53,101 nucleotides of DNA, from contig SLIZ01000201.1 of the NCBI GenBank assembly GCA_007135395.1, forward strand, positions 1 to 53,101, written 5' to 3'. Under the pieces are notes generated by a model. That model was not told the origin of the DNA. It made no database searches and was given only the letters and a program-made list of their open reading frames with translations. Of this stretch, positions 37,670 through 45,840 are shown piece after piece. Numbering within the stretch: position 1 is the stretch's first letter; the number at the start of each line of letters is the position of its first letter. The translations under genes were made by a program, and so were the position numbers. The stretch is from Wenzhouxiangellaceae bacterium (GTDB lineage Bacteria > Pseudomonadota > Gammaproteobacteria > Xanthomonadales > Wenzhouxiangellaceae).

Positions 37670-39184
37670 GTGATAGAACCGTGGGCTGATACTTCCCGGA
37701 TGCTAGTCAACTTGGACAAGCCCCGTCGAGAGCCCATCACCAGGGTGGATACCGCCTGGTTGCGGATGGAATCACCGACCAACCTGATGATGATCACCGG
37801 CGTGATTGTGCTTGATGATGCGGTCGACTTCCCTTTGCTCAAGGAAATCATCCGGACCCGGTTTCTTTCCTTTCCCCGGTTTGCCTGTCGCCCGGTCCAG
37901 CACAATGGCAGAGGCTACTGGGAACGGGATGAGCATTTCGAGATCACCGCCCATGTCCGGCGCACAGCCTTGCCGGGCAAGGCCGACAAGGCCGAACTCG
38001 AGTCCCTGGTTTCTGAGCTGGCCAGCACCCCCCTGGACAAGACCAAGCCCCTGTGGCAGTTCAACCTGGTGGAAAACTACGACAAGGGTCCGGTACTGAT
38101 ATCCCGTATCCACCACTGCTATGCCGACGGCATGGCGCTGGTCCAGGTGCTGCTTTCCCTGACCGAATCCGACCGCGAGGCATCCTGCAAACCCGTCGAG
38201 CCCGAGCGCTGGACACGGATCCGCGCCCGGGAGTCAGGTCTTTTCAGGCGCCTGCTGGAGCCGGCCCGGGAAGGTTGTGATGCCCTCCAGCAAATCAGCC
38301 AGAAAGTCCTCGGAGAGGCCAGGGCCATGCTCTACCGTCCGGAAAGGGCTGCAGGTTACCTCAATGACGGCACGGAGATCCTGGCAGAGCTGGCCCATGC
38401 GCTGACCCTGAGCGCTGACCCGCCCTGTCGCTTCAAGGGCCCGCTGGGGGTCAGAAAGCAGGTGGCCTGGAACGAGCCCCTGGACCTGGAGGAGGTCAAG
38501 GCAGTGGGCAAGGCCCTTGGCGCAACCGTCAACGATGTATTGATTTCCTGCATAACAGGCGCCCTGCACCGGTATTTGCGTGACTGCGGCGACGACCCGG
38601 GACAGCTTCAGATCCGTGCCACCGTACCGGTCAACCTGAGGCCCCTGGAGCACTCCCGGGAACTGGGCAATCATTTCGGGCTGGTCTTCCTGGATCTTCC
38701 GGTTGGCGAAAACAATCCCCTTCGCCGCCTGTGCAGGGTCAACGAAAACATGCGTCATCTGAAAGAAAGCAAGCAGGCCACCGTGGCGCTGGGGCTGCTG
38801 GCCGCCCTGGGAATGGCTCCCGGGGTCGCTCACAAGCCCGCACTGGAAATGCTGTCGAGCAAGGCGACCACGGTACTGACCAATCTTCCGGGACCTGCCG
38901 AGCCGCTGTTCCTGGCCGGCTCACGGGTCGAACAACTCATGTTCTGGGTCCCGCAAACCGGAAACATCGGAATGGGGATCAGTATCCTCAGCTACGATGG
39001 CAAGGTTTTTTGCGGGCTGGTTACCGACCATCGACAGGTACCCGACCCGAGAAAGATCGTCTCCCGGTTCCGCCCGGAGTTTGAAAACCTGCTGCACCTG
39101 ACCATGTTGCTTGGCCCGGATCATGTCGCGGATTCAGACGGTGTTGAACAGCAAGTCCACGGCTGGATTGAAGGTACCGACTGA
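37670..39184 (+). CDS. Wax ester synthase / acyl-CoA:diacylglycerol acyltransferase
   Basis: A 504-residue WS/DGAT that esterifies acyl-CoA to fatty alcohol (wax) or diacylglycerol (triacylglycerol). I use the GTG at 37670; an ATG at 37700 is an alternative, and the typical family start (VDTAWLRMESPTNLMMITG) follows either. The active-site HHxxxDG is present as IHHCYADGMALVQ near residue 148. The PLW motif is KPLWQFNLVE and the ND motif is ATVNDVLISCITGALHRYL. The later blocks VPVNLRPLE, GNHFGLVFLDLPVG and TTVLTNLPGP also fit. It opens the lipid-storage region and could be read through from phrB. The fatty-alcohol substrate can come from the reductase encoded at 42018. Confidence 0.94.
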   Translation: MIEPWADTSRMLVNLDKPRREPITRVDTAWLRMESPTNLMMITGVIVLDDAVDFPLLKEIIRTRFLSFPRFACRPVQHNGRGYWERDEHFEITAHVRRTALPGKADKAELESLVSELASTPLDKTKPLWQFNLVENYDKGPVLISRIHHCYADGMALVQVLLSLTESDREASCKPVEPERWTRIRARESGLFRRLLEPAREGCDALQQISQKVLGEARAMLYRPERAAGYLNDGTEILAELAHALTLSADPPCRFKGPLGVRKQVAWNEPLDLEEVKAVGKALGATVNDVLISCITGALHRYLRDCGDDPGQLQIRATVPVNLRPLEHSRELGNHFGLVFLDLPVGENNPLRRLCRVNENMRHLKESKQATVALGLLAALGMAPGVAHKPALEMLSSKATTVLTNLPGPAEPLFLAGSRVEQLMFWVPQTGNIGMGISILSYDGKVFCGLVTDHRQVPDPRKIVSRFRPEFENLLHLTMLLGPDHVADSDGVEQQVHGWIEGTD

Positions 39185-39209
39185 AACCCGGTCGATCGGT
39201 CGGCCCGGC

Positions 39210-39995
39210 TCACTCTTCCAGGGAAGCCCTGGCGTATTCCACATCCAGCTTTTGCATGGCATCAATCGGCTCGATGGCAGCGGCCCTGCGATAGGCATCA
39301 TTGGAATCTTCCAGTCGCTTGTCCCCGTGAATGAGGTACACCCCGTTGCCGTGCTCGATGTGGGCAATGGGCGCATCCGGCGTGAGCTGCAATGCCCGAT
39401 TGAATGATTCCATGGCTGCATCCGGGCTTGCACCATAGGTCATCTTGCCCATCATGCGCCCGACCTTGTCGAGGATCTCGGCGTGGTACAGGCCGAGGGC
39501 GGTATGGGCCTCGGCGTGTTCAGGACACAGCTCCAGAGCGCTGTCCAGGGACTTGCGAATCTTTCCGCCCAGCCCCCTGCTAAGCGCCTTTGCGATGGAA
39601 ATTCCTTGGCTGTATCGGCCCAGGCAAAAGGCGTGAAAGTAATGAGCATTTGGATTGCCCGGTTCCTGTTCGATCGCCTGGACAGCCCGGTCCACGCATT
39701 GCTGATAGATGACGAGTTTCTGGTCGTCGTCTTCTTCCAGGTAGTCAGCATAGATTCCGGCAGCCTTGTTGGCCACCACGTGTCCGGCATCACCGGCCTT
39801 TAGGCCAAGCTCCACGGCCTGCTGGAAATCTCCCCTGTGAAAGGCCTGCCAGGCCTCGATCAATACATCGGCCGACTCGCCCTGCGGGAATGGCTCCTGG
39901 TCACCGGCATGCAGCCTGGGCCACATTTCTCTTAGCGCATCGGCATCGTACTGATAGGCCGAGGCATTGTGGGGAAAGGCATGCCAGTTGCCCAT
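39210..39995 (-). CDS. TPR-repeat protein
   Basis: A 261-residue soluble protein without a signal peptide. At least three TPR-like helix pairs are visible: VLIEAWQAFHRGDFQQAVELG, SLDSALELCPEHAEAHTALGLYHAE, and AAMESFNRALQLTPDAPIAHIEHG. The N-terminal GNWHAFPHNASAYQY is unusual. TPR proteins hold partner proteins together. Its partner is unknown, but it lies between the wax ester synthase (convergent, 25 bases between stops) and the phasin, so a link to lipid inclusions is possible. Confidence 0.75.
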   Translation of the reverse strand: MGNWHAFPHNASAYQYDADALREMWPRLHAGDQEPFPQGESADVLIEAWQAFHRGDFQQAVELGLKAGDAGHVVANKAAGIYADYLEEDDDQKLVIYQQCVDRAVQAIEQEPGNPNAHYFHAFCLGRYSQGISIAKALSRGLGGKIRKSLDSALELCPEHAEAHTALGLYHAEILDKVGRMMGKMTYGASPDAAMESFNRALQLTPDAPIAHIEHGNGVYLIHGDKRLEDSNDAYRRAAAIEPIDAMQKLDVEYARASLEE

Positions 39996-40140
39996 CGACA
40001 GCTCCGATAGAGGTCTGATTCCGATTATGCCATCCTTTTCGGCTTGCTAGTGTGCCCACTCTAATTTCCGGGTGTATCTTTCCCGTACTGAAATTCAAAT
40101 TGCGCCCGCTTCCGGGCCACATGCAAAGAGAGGAAAGATC

Positions 40141-40641
40141 ATGACGAAGAAGACTGCGAAGAAGAAGGTATCGAAGAAGACGGCCAGCAAGGGCAGTGCA
40201 TCGACCGTGGAAAAGGTCGGAGACTACAGCCGGGAAATCTGGCTGGCCGGCCTGGGCGCCTTTTCCATGGCCCAGGACGAGGGCCGGAAGGTTGTTGACG
40301 AAGGCGGCAAGCTGTTCGATCGCCTGGTCAAGGAAGGATCCCGCCTGGAAGGCAAGGGCCGCAAGGCTGCAAGCGATACCGTGGGTGGCCTGAAGGACGA
40401 CGTGGAAAGCCGCGTGGACAAGGTTCGCAAGTCTGCCCAGACCAACTGGGACAAGCTTGAAAAGGTCTTCGAGCAACGTGTAGCTCGTGCCCTTTCCCGA
40501 CTCGGTGTTCCGACCTCCGAGGAGATCAAGTCACTGAGCCGGCAGGTCGAACAGCTCAACAAGCGGGTTGCCGAGTTGTCTGCCAAGCAGAATGCCGCGC
40601 CTGCGGCAACGGCCAAGAGCACCTCCGCCAAGGCCAACTGA
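40141..40641 (+). CDS. Phasin-family granule-associated protein
   Basis: A 166-residue protein starting at the ATG at 40141 behind AGAGGAAAG. The N-terminus is a Lys/Ala-rich basic stretch (TKKTAKKKVSKKTASKG). The phasin domain follows from residue ~25: YSREIWLAGLGAFSMAQDEG, VDEGGKLFDRLVKEGSRLE. A helical coiled-coil part (VEQLNKRVAELSAK) and an Ala/Lys tail end it. This is the PhaF/PhaI layout: the amphipathic part coats inclusions and basic tails can bind DNA. No PHA synthase gene is nearby; the wax ester/TAG genes are. It ends in a strong terminator. Confidence 0.88.
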   Translation: MTKKTAKKKVSKKTASKGSASTVEKVGDYSREIWLAGLGAFSMAQDEGRKVVDEGGKLFDRLVKEGSRLEGKGRKAASDTVGGLKDDVESRVDKVRKSAQTNWDKLEKVFEQRVARALSRLGVPTSEEIKSLSRQVEQLNKRVAELSAKQNAAPAATAKSTSAKAN

Positions 40642-40698
40642 GTTCAGATAACCGCCAGGTTATCCCTCCCAGGCAGTTTCAATAACTGCTGATTGAAG

Positions 40699-40725
40699 CC
40701 CGGGCCCATCGGCCCGGGTTTTTTT
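40699..40725 (+). terminator. Rho-independent terminator behind the phasin gene
   Basis: Eight-base arms CCCGGGCC (40699-40706) and GGCCCGGG (40711-40718) with a four-base loop are followed by seven T. It lies about 58 bases behind the stop. Confidence 0.92.
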
Positions 40726-40767
40726 GTTCGAATCCCGCAACACGCCCAACCAGGGCTCAAGGATTCG

Positions 40768-40816
40768 GTGGTCCGAGGACAGAGGACGGAAGACAGAGGA
40801 CAGTAGTCAGTGGTCG
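40768..40816. repeat. Seven-unit tandem heptamer array
   Basis: Seven consecutive seven-base units run without a gap: GTGGTCC, GAGGACA, GAGGACG, GAAGACA, GAGGACA, GTAGTCA, GTGGTCG. The end units and the middle units are related as G-T-G-G-T-C to G-A-G-G-A-C, so parts are complementary and can pair. It sits between the phasin terminator and the TetR gene. The rest of 40642-40909 holds no gene. Confidence 0.7.
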
Positions 40817-40909
40817 GAACGCGCCGCCAGGCGCGCGTTTTCCGGTTTCCGGACAAAGCGACCAAGCGACGAAACGACGCGCTTGAGGGGGGCGGATGCA
40901 GCCTCTTGT

Positions 40910-41533
40910 CTATTCAAGGTAGCTGCGTGCAATTGCCTGGAGCTGGTCCCGGACTTCTTCGGTCAAATGGGGGCTGACCAGGCTCATGACCTGCCAGACG
41001 GCTCGTCCCGGTTGTTCGGGCTGGTCGGGCTCGAGCACTGCATCGAATGCCAGCCAGAAGGTGCTCACGAGCACGATATTCCTTACCAGGGCCCTTCGTT
41101 CCTCCCTACTTACACGTAGTTGCCCGGTCTCGGCCAGGCTCCTGACCATGTGATCGGCGGTTGAAAGGGACAGCTTGAGTATCCCCCGAAACTTCAGCCC
41201 CAGCCCCCGGTGGCGACTGCAGAGGTCGGTCAGGTCCCTGTATATGAACCGGAAGTCGCTGATGGTCTCGAAGACCAGGTGCAGAAACATCCAGAGCTGC
41301 TCCAGGTCCGGGCGGGATTCATCGGGCGCCGAGAGAAGCTGCAGCATGCGGGTTTCGAAGCGCTCGAAGAGCGCCTCGATAAGGTCTGCCTTGGTCCGGA
41401 AATGATAGTGAAGGTTGCCAGGGCTGATCTCCAGCTCATCGGCGATGCGATTGGTGGTGGTATTGGGCTCGCCTTCGCTGTTGAACAGTTCGAGGGCCGT
41501 GCCGAGAATCCGTTCGCGAGTGTTGCCGGCCAC
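40910..41533 (-). CDS. TetR/AcrR-family transcriptional regulator
   Basis: A 207-residue repressor-type protein. The DNA-binding domain is clear: RERILGTALELFNSEGEPNTT, IADELEISPGNLHYHFRTKADLIEALF (helix-turn-helix ending in the usual YHF-x-K-x-D-L). The ligand domain from residue ~60 is less conserved (LHLVFETISDFRFIYRDLTDL), with a hydrophobic interior suited to acyl or other lipid-like ligands. It reads in the same direction as the acyl-CoA-binding protein gene, 40 bases behind it, so the two are probably one transcript. It is the obvious candidate regulator of the surrounding lipid genes. The ligand is not known. Confidence 0.9.
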   Translation of the reverse strand: MAGNTRERILGTALELFNSEGEPNTTTNRIADELEISPGNLHYHFRTKADLIEALFERFETRMLQLLSAPDESRPDLEQLWMFLHLVFETISDFRFIYRDLTDLCSRHRGLGLKFRGILKLSLSTADHMVRSLAETGQLRVSREERRALVRNIVLVSTFWLAFDAVLEPDQPEQPGRAVWQVMSLVSPHLTEEVRDQLQAIARSYLE

Positions 41534-41573
41534 GGATCAGGTACAGCCTGCCGGCTGGTCCATATCGACTCGC

Positions 41574-41831
41574 TCAGCCTTTCAGGGAATTGACCAGGTC
41601 GATGTATTCCTGTTTTGCCTTGTCCGGCTCCATGCCCTTTTGTTGCTCCCAGGCTTCGTGCTTGGCAACTCCGACAAAGTCGAAAAATCCCGGCTTCTCA
41701 CCAGACACATCCCCCTGGGAGCCTTGTTTGTACAGGGCGTAGAGCTTCAGCATGGTGTCATTGTCCGGGCGCTCGGGAAGATTCTTTGCTTCCTTGCTGG
41801 CCTGCTCGAATTGTGCATCCAGATCGCTCAT
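41574..41831 (-). CDS. Acyl-CoA-binding protein (ACBP)
   Basis: An 85-residue four-helix acyl-CoA carrier from the ATG at 41831 (MSDLDAQFEQASKEAKNLPE). Family marks are LKLYALYKQGSQGDV, the short PGFFDFVGVAKHEAWEQQKGM (eukaryotic KWDAW becomes KHEAW), and AKQEYIDLVNSL. ACBPs bind long-chain acyl-CoA in the cytoplasm and are uncommon in bacteria. Here it is transcribed divergently from the fatty acyl-CoA reductase, so it may present acyl-CoA to that enzyme and to the wax ester synthase. Confidence 0.94.
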   Translation of the reverse strand: MSDLDAQFEQASKEAKNLPERPDNDTMLKLYALYKQGSQGDVSGEKPGFFDFVGVAKHEAWEQQKGMEPDKAKQEYIDLVNSLKG

Positions 41832-41880
41832 GGGTGATCCTCGGGAAACGAAACCTGAAGGCAGTTCTAGCACGCCCCCG

Positions 41881-41890
41881 GACCCGGGTC
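41881..41890. promoter_or_regulatory. Palindrome GACCCGGGTC between ACBP and reductase genes
   Basis: A perfect ten-base palindrome in the 186-base divergent spacer, 16 bases upstream of a possible -35 box for the reductase gene. It could be part of an operator for the nearby TetR protein, but it is short and G+C-rich, so chance is possible. Confidence 0.25.
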
Positions 41891-41906
41891 AAACCCCGCG
41901 CCCGGC

Positions 41907-41936
41907 TTGGCGTTGCCGGAATGAAAAGGGTATCTT
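41907..41936 (+). promoter_or_regulatory. Possible promoter of the fatty acyl-CoA reductase gene
   Basis: TTGGCG at 41907-41912 and TATCTT at 41931-41936 are spaced by 18 bases, about 80 bases before the ATG at 42018. Each box matches the sigma-70 consensus at four of six positions. Confidence 0.35.
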
Positions 41937-42017
41937 TAGAGGCCAACCGGTCAAGCTGGTCCACTCCATGGGGCTGCGGCAGGCCGGGCCACCTTCAAAC
42001 CTGGGAGAAATTGGACC

Positions 42018-44006
42018 ATGAGCTATTTCCTTACCGGCGGCACCGGATTCATTGGCCGCAACCTGATTGACCAGCTGCTCAAGCGTCGCGGAACGATCCA
42101 TGTGCTCGTTCGCCGGGGTTCCGGCAAGAAGTTCAGGGAGTTGGTCAAGCAGCGCTGGCCGGATCATGAAAAGCGACTGGTCGCCGTAACCGGAGACCTG
42201 ACCCGACCGGGCCTGGGTCTTTCAAAGGCCGACAAGGAAAAGCTCACCGGCAAGGTCAAGCACTTTTTTCATCTGGCAGCCATATATGACCTCAAGGCCG
42301 GCCGGGAGGAGCAGGAAGCAGGTAACGTGGAGGGGACCCGCAACGCCATTCGGGCGGCAGAGGCGATAAAGGCAAAGTGTTTTCACCACACATCGTCCAT
42401 TGCCGCCGCCGGGTTTTACCAGGGCATGTTCCGGGAGGACATGTTCGAGGAGGCCACTGGTCTGGATCATCCGTATTTTCGGACCAAGCACGAATCCGAG
42501 GGGCTGGTTCGCAGGGAGTGCTCCATCCCCTGGCGGGTGTATCGGCCCGGAATTGTCGTCGGGCATTCGAAAACCGGGGAGATCGACAAGATCGATGGCC
42601 CCTACTACTTTTTCAAGCTCATCCAGAAGCTGCGCAAGATGTTGCCACCCTGGGTTCCGACCCTGGGTATCGAAGGCGGGCGAATCAACATGGTGCCCGT
42701 GGACTTTGTGGCCCGGGCCATGGACCATATTGCTCACAAGCCGAAACTCGACGGCAGGTGCTTTCACCTGACTGACCCCAAGCCCAAGCGTATTGGCGAA
42801 ATCCTCAACATCTTCGCCGATGCTGCCCATGCCCCGGTCATGTCCATGCGTATCGACGCCAGGCTGTTCAATTTCATTCCCACACCGGTCAAGGCCGGGC
42901 TGACCATGATGCCCCCGGTCCGCCGGATCGTTGATCAGGTCCTCGGTGACCTGGGGATACCCAAGGACATGCTCTCGATGATCAGCTACCCGACCAGTTT
43001 CGATTGCCGGGACACCGAGCAGGCACTGAAAGGCACCGATATCAAGGTCCCGCCGCTGGAAGACTATGCATGGGTGTTGTGGGACTACTGGGAGCGACAC
43101 CTGGATCCGGAGCTTTTCATCGACCGTTCCCTGTCCGGCCATGTGCGCGACAAGGTGGTACTGGTCACCGGGGCGTCTTCGGGAATCGGCCGGGCTACGG
43201 CCATGATGATGGCCAGGGCCGGCGCCCGGGTGATCATCGTTGCCCGGGGAGAGGAAAAGCTGGCTGAAACGAAAGCGGAGATCGAGGCCGAAGGTGGCGC
43301 GGTCTATTCCTATGCCTGTGACCTTGCCGAGATGGACAAGTCCCAGGAATTGATTGACCAGGTGATAGCCGACCACGGTGGTGTGGATTTCCTGATCAAC
43401 AATGCCGGCAAGTCCATTCGGCGGTCCATCGCCCTGTCTTATGACCGGTTCCATGATTTCGAGCGTCTGATGCAGCTCAATTATTTCGGATCGCTAAAGC
43501 TGATCCTGGGCTTTCTGCCCATCATGGCCAAACAGCGACGTGGACATGTCATCAATATTTCCTCGATTGGCGTGTTGTCCAATGCGCCCCGATTTTCAGC
43601 CTATGTGGCCTCCAAGGCGGCCCTGGACGCCTTTTCCCGATGTGCAGCGGCCGAATACAACGATACGGGGGTGGCCTTCACAACCATCAACATGCCCCTG
43701 GTGCGCACTCCGATGATTGCCCCGACCAAGATGTATGAAAATGTACCCACGATCACGCCTGAAGATGCTGCTGACATGATCAAGCAGGCGGTCATCTACC
43801 GACCCCAGCGGATCGCCACCCGGTTGGGTATTTTTGCCCAGGTCCTGCACGCTGTGGCTCCCAAGATCAGCGAGATCGTCATGAACAGCGCATTTCGCAT
43901 GTTCCCCGACTCGGCTGCTGCCAAGGGTGTGACGTCGGAGGCCGATGAGAAGCCGACCCAGGAGCAAATGGCGTTTGCCTCCTTGATGCGGGGAATTCAC
44001 TGGTAG
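42018..44006 (+). CDS. Two-domain NADPH-dependent fatty acyl-CoA reductase (alcohol-forming, Marinobacter type)
   Basis: A 662-residue fusion of two short-chain-dehydrogenase modules. The N-terminal module is an extended SDR of the acyl-CoA reductase type: FLTGGTGFIGRNL at residues 5-15, catalytic YFRTK near 151, then YRPGIVVGHSKTGEIDKIDG. The C-terminal module is a classical SDR: VVLVTGASSGIGRAT near 380, NNAGKSIRRSIALSYDRF, and catalytic YVASK near 528. Layout, length and the end LMRGIHW match the Marinobacter aquaeolei Maqu_2220-type enzyme, which reduces long-chain acyl-CoA to fatty alcohol via the aldehyde. The alcohol would feed the wax ester synthase at 37670. The ribosome site GGGAG is seven bases upstream of a clear ATG. 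Assignment by recall of family sequence is strong; chain-length preference is unknown. Confidence 0.92.
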   Translation: MSYFLTGGTGFIGRNLIDQLLKRRGTIHVLVRRGSGKKFRELVKQRWPDHEKRLVAVTGDLTRPGLGLSKADKEKLTGKVKHFFHLAAIYDLKAGREEQEAGNVEGTRNAIRAAEAIKAKCFHHTSSIAAAGFYQGMFREDMFEEATGLDHPYFRTKHESEGLVRRECSIPWRVYRPGIVVGHSKTGEIDKIDGPYYFFKLIQKLRKMLPPWVPTLGIEGGRINMVPVDFVARAMDHIAHKPKLDGRCFHLTDPKPKRIGEILNIFADAAHAPVMSMRIDARLFNFIPTPVKAGLTMMPPVRRIVDQVLGDLGIPKDMLSMISYPTSFDCRDTEQALKGTDIKVPPLEDYAWVLWDYWERHLDPELFIDRSLSGHVRDKVVLVTGASSGIGRATAMMMARAGARVIIVARGEEKLAETKAEIEAEGGAVYSYACDLAEMDKSQELIDQVIADHGGVDFLINNAGKSIRRSIALSYDRFHDFERLMQLNYFGSLKLILGFLPIMAKQRRGHVINISSIGVLSNAPRFSAYVASKAALDAFSRCAAAEYNDTGVAFTTINMPLVRTPMIAPTKMYENVPTITPEDAADMIKQAVIYRPQRIATRLGIFAQVLHAVAPKISEIVMNSAFRMFPDSAAAKGVTSEADEKPTQEQMAFASLMRGIHW

Positions 44007-44041
44007 AGGCAGGCAAAGCCGGCCGATGTCCGCCTTCTCGG

Positions 44042-45280
44042 CTACTGGATTTCCCGCTGTTCCAGTTCCCGGTCCAGGCGTTCCAGGGTGCGGGCGAGAT
44101 TGTTTGCCACGGGTGCCCGATAAAACGGCTCCAGGGCCAGGCTGCCCTCAAGGGTCCGGGGTTCAGACAGGGACCGGTGATTGGTCTTCAGACCGAAGGG
44201 GGCCAGGAATGCGTCCAGGGTTTCGCTTCGCTTCAGGATTTCGGCACGGGTGGTCTGGTAGGCGTGCTCGGCCAGGGCACTGCGGCTTGAGTAGCTGAAC
44301 ACGTTGGTGAAGAACATCTTTTCGTCGTTTCGATTCGGCTCGATCAGCATCAGGCTGGTGTCCGGGTAATCCTCGGCGTACTTGGTCATGCCGATCTGCA
44401 TGCGGGACTGGATCATGGCCCGAAAGGTCTGGGACAGGACAAGCGGCAGGCCGCCTTTCTCCACGCTGCGGGTAACCGGCCCGGGATGATCCTCCTCGGG
44501 GAATTCCCGGTAGGGGACCAGCGGATTGATCGCCAGGAGCAGGTCAACACCTTCCCGCAGGGCGGCCGAGGCGTGCAGGGTGCGTCGAAGTGCACCGTCA
44601 ACGTAGTAGTGACCATCGATCTTCACCGGCGGGTACAGCCCCGGAAGTGCCGAGGAGGCCTGGACAGCCAGCGAAATGGGAACATGGTCCTGGCCGGGGC
44701 TTCCAAATCGCACCGCCTGTCCCGTATCGAGTTCCACGGCAACAACCCGCAGGCGGCTGGTCAACTGGCGAAAATCATTGGTTCGCCCGGACCGGGATAA
44801 CAGACCCGAGAGGACTTCCTCGATCACGTGGTTGTCGAAGACTCCCGTGGGGATCAGCCGGGCCAGGCCGGAGATGCCCTCCAGAGTGGCAAAATGGCTC
44901 GGGTTGGTCACCGCCTCCCGCAGGATTTCCCGGACCACCGAGGGGATGCCGGTGGCCCGCCTGAGATACTCGCGAACTGCCGGGCGCAGGAAGGACTCGG
45001 GGCGAAACACGAATTCGGCATCGTCGGATCCGATGAAGATCCTGCACATCTGGGTCGTGGTGACCTGGTTGGCCAGCCCGGCGGCCATGAAGGCGCCGGA
45101 ACTTACCCCCACATACACCTCCAGTTCGTGAAGGCGCAGGCCCTCGATGGATTCATTCAGGGCATGGAGGGCGCCGAGTTCATAAATGGCTCCCAGCGGG
45201 CCGCCACCGGCCACTGCCAGCCCGATTCGTGGGGCAGACAGGGATCCGGGTTTGTTCAGGGCAGGTGTGAGGGTAAGCAT
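44042..45280 (-). CDS. Patatin-like phospholipase / lipid acyl hydrolase
   Basis: A 412-residue protein with the Ser-Asp dyad of patatins. IGLAVAGGGPLGAIYELGALHAL supplies the oxyanion glycines. The nucleophile is Ser61 in VYVGVSSGAFMAAGL, and the Asp is in DGHYYVDGALRRTLH (near residue 235). The C-terminal ~170 residues (from YREFPEEDHPG) are a helical extension without a known domain. No signal peptide or transmembrane helix is evident, so it is cytoplasmic. It converges on the fatty acyl-CoA reductase. In this setting it could release fatty acids from wax esters, triacylglycerol or phospholipid. Confidence 0.9.
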   Translation of the reverse strand: MLTLTPALNKPGSLSAPRIGLAVAGGGPLGAIYELGALHALNESIEGLRLHELEVYVGVSSGAFMAAGLANQVTTTQMCRIFIGSDDAEFVFRPESFLRPAVREYLRRATGIPSVVREILREAVTNPSHFATLEGISGLARLIPTGVFDNHVIEEVLSGLLSRSGRTNDFRQLTSRLRVVAVELDTGQAVRFGSPGQDHVPISLAVQASSALPGLYPPVKIDGHYYVDGALRRTLHASAALREGVDLLLAINPLVPYREFPEEDHPGPVTRSVEKGGLPLVLSQTFRAMIQSRMQIGMTKYAEDYPDTSLMLIEPNRNDEKMFFTNVFSYSSRSALAEHAYQTTRAEILKRSETLDAFLAPFGLKTNHRSLSEPRTLEGSLALEPFYRAPVANNLARTLERLDRELEQREIQ

Positions 45281-45342
45281 GGTGGACGAAAAACCCTTCA
45301 GGTCAGTATCCGGGATTGTACCGGGGGGGTGGGGTGAATACC

Positions 45343-45840
45343 ATGAACCGAATTCTTCAAACCCTGGACAACTACGCCATGACCGTAACCAAAGGCCGGC
45401 CAGCGCCGGATTTCGAGCTGGAGGATGATTCCGGCGAGCGTTTCCGGCTATCCAGCCACGCCGGGTCCCGCCTGTTACTGGTTTTCTATCCCGGCGACAA
45501 CACCCTGGTCTGTACCCGGCAGTTGTGTGATTACCGGGACGGGATGGAGGTTTTCCGGGAACTGGGTGTGGATGTGGTGGGAATCAGTGCGGATGACGCG
45601 GCCTCCCATCGGAAATTTCGTGAAAGGCACGACTTGCCCTTCACACTGCTCAGCGACCCGGAACTGGTGGTGGCCGAACAGTATGGCTGCAAGGGGCTGA
45701 TGGGCATGAAGCGGGGGGTCTTCCTGCTTGATGAGGACCAGGTTGTGCGTTACAGGCACGTGGAGTCCCTGGCGGTTTTCCGCCGCACCCGGGAGGAACT
45801 GGAAACCGAAATCCGGAGGATGGATGAACCGGGCAGCTGA
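45343..45840 (+). CDS. Peroxiredoxin, BCP/PrxQ-like
   Basis: A 165-residue thiol peroxidase from the ATG at 45343; an ATG twelve codons later is possible. The fold blocks are GRPAPDFELEDDSGERFRLS and LLLVFYPGDNTLVCTRQLCDYRDG. The peroxidatic Cys is in LVCT, and a second Cys five residues later (CTRQLC) is where PrxQ-type enzymes keep the resolving Cys. GISADDAASHRKFRERHDLPFTLLSDP is also typical. The 3' end overlaps the next gene by 17 bases. Confidence 0.9.
   Translation: MNRILQTLDNYAMTVTKGRPAPDFELEDDSGERFRLSSHAGSRLLLVFYPGDNTLVCTRQLCDYRDGMEVFRELGVDVVGISADDAASHRKFRERHDLPFTLLSDPELVVAEQYGCKGLMGMKRGVFLLDEDQVVRYRHVESLAVFRRTREELETEIRRMDEPGS

Noticed and set aside
40821-40834. GCGCC-GCCA-GGCGC hairpin near the heptamer repeat, considered as a terminator
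   Set aside because: Short stem with only four T on the plus strand, and it lies behind no plus-strand gene that lacks a terminator.
41881-41890. GACCCGGGTC claimed as a defined TetR operator
   Set aside because: Only ten bases, common by chance in this composition; kept as a low-confidence site, not as an assigned operator.
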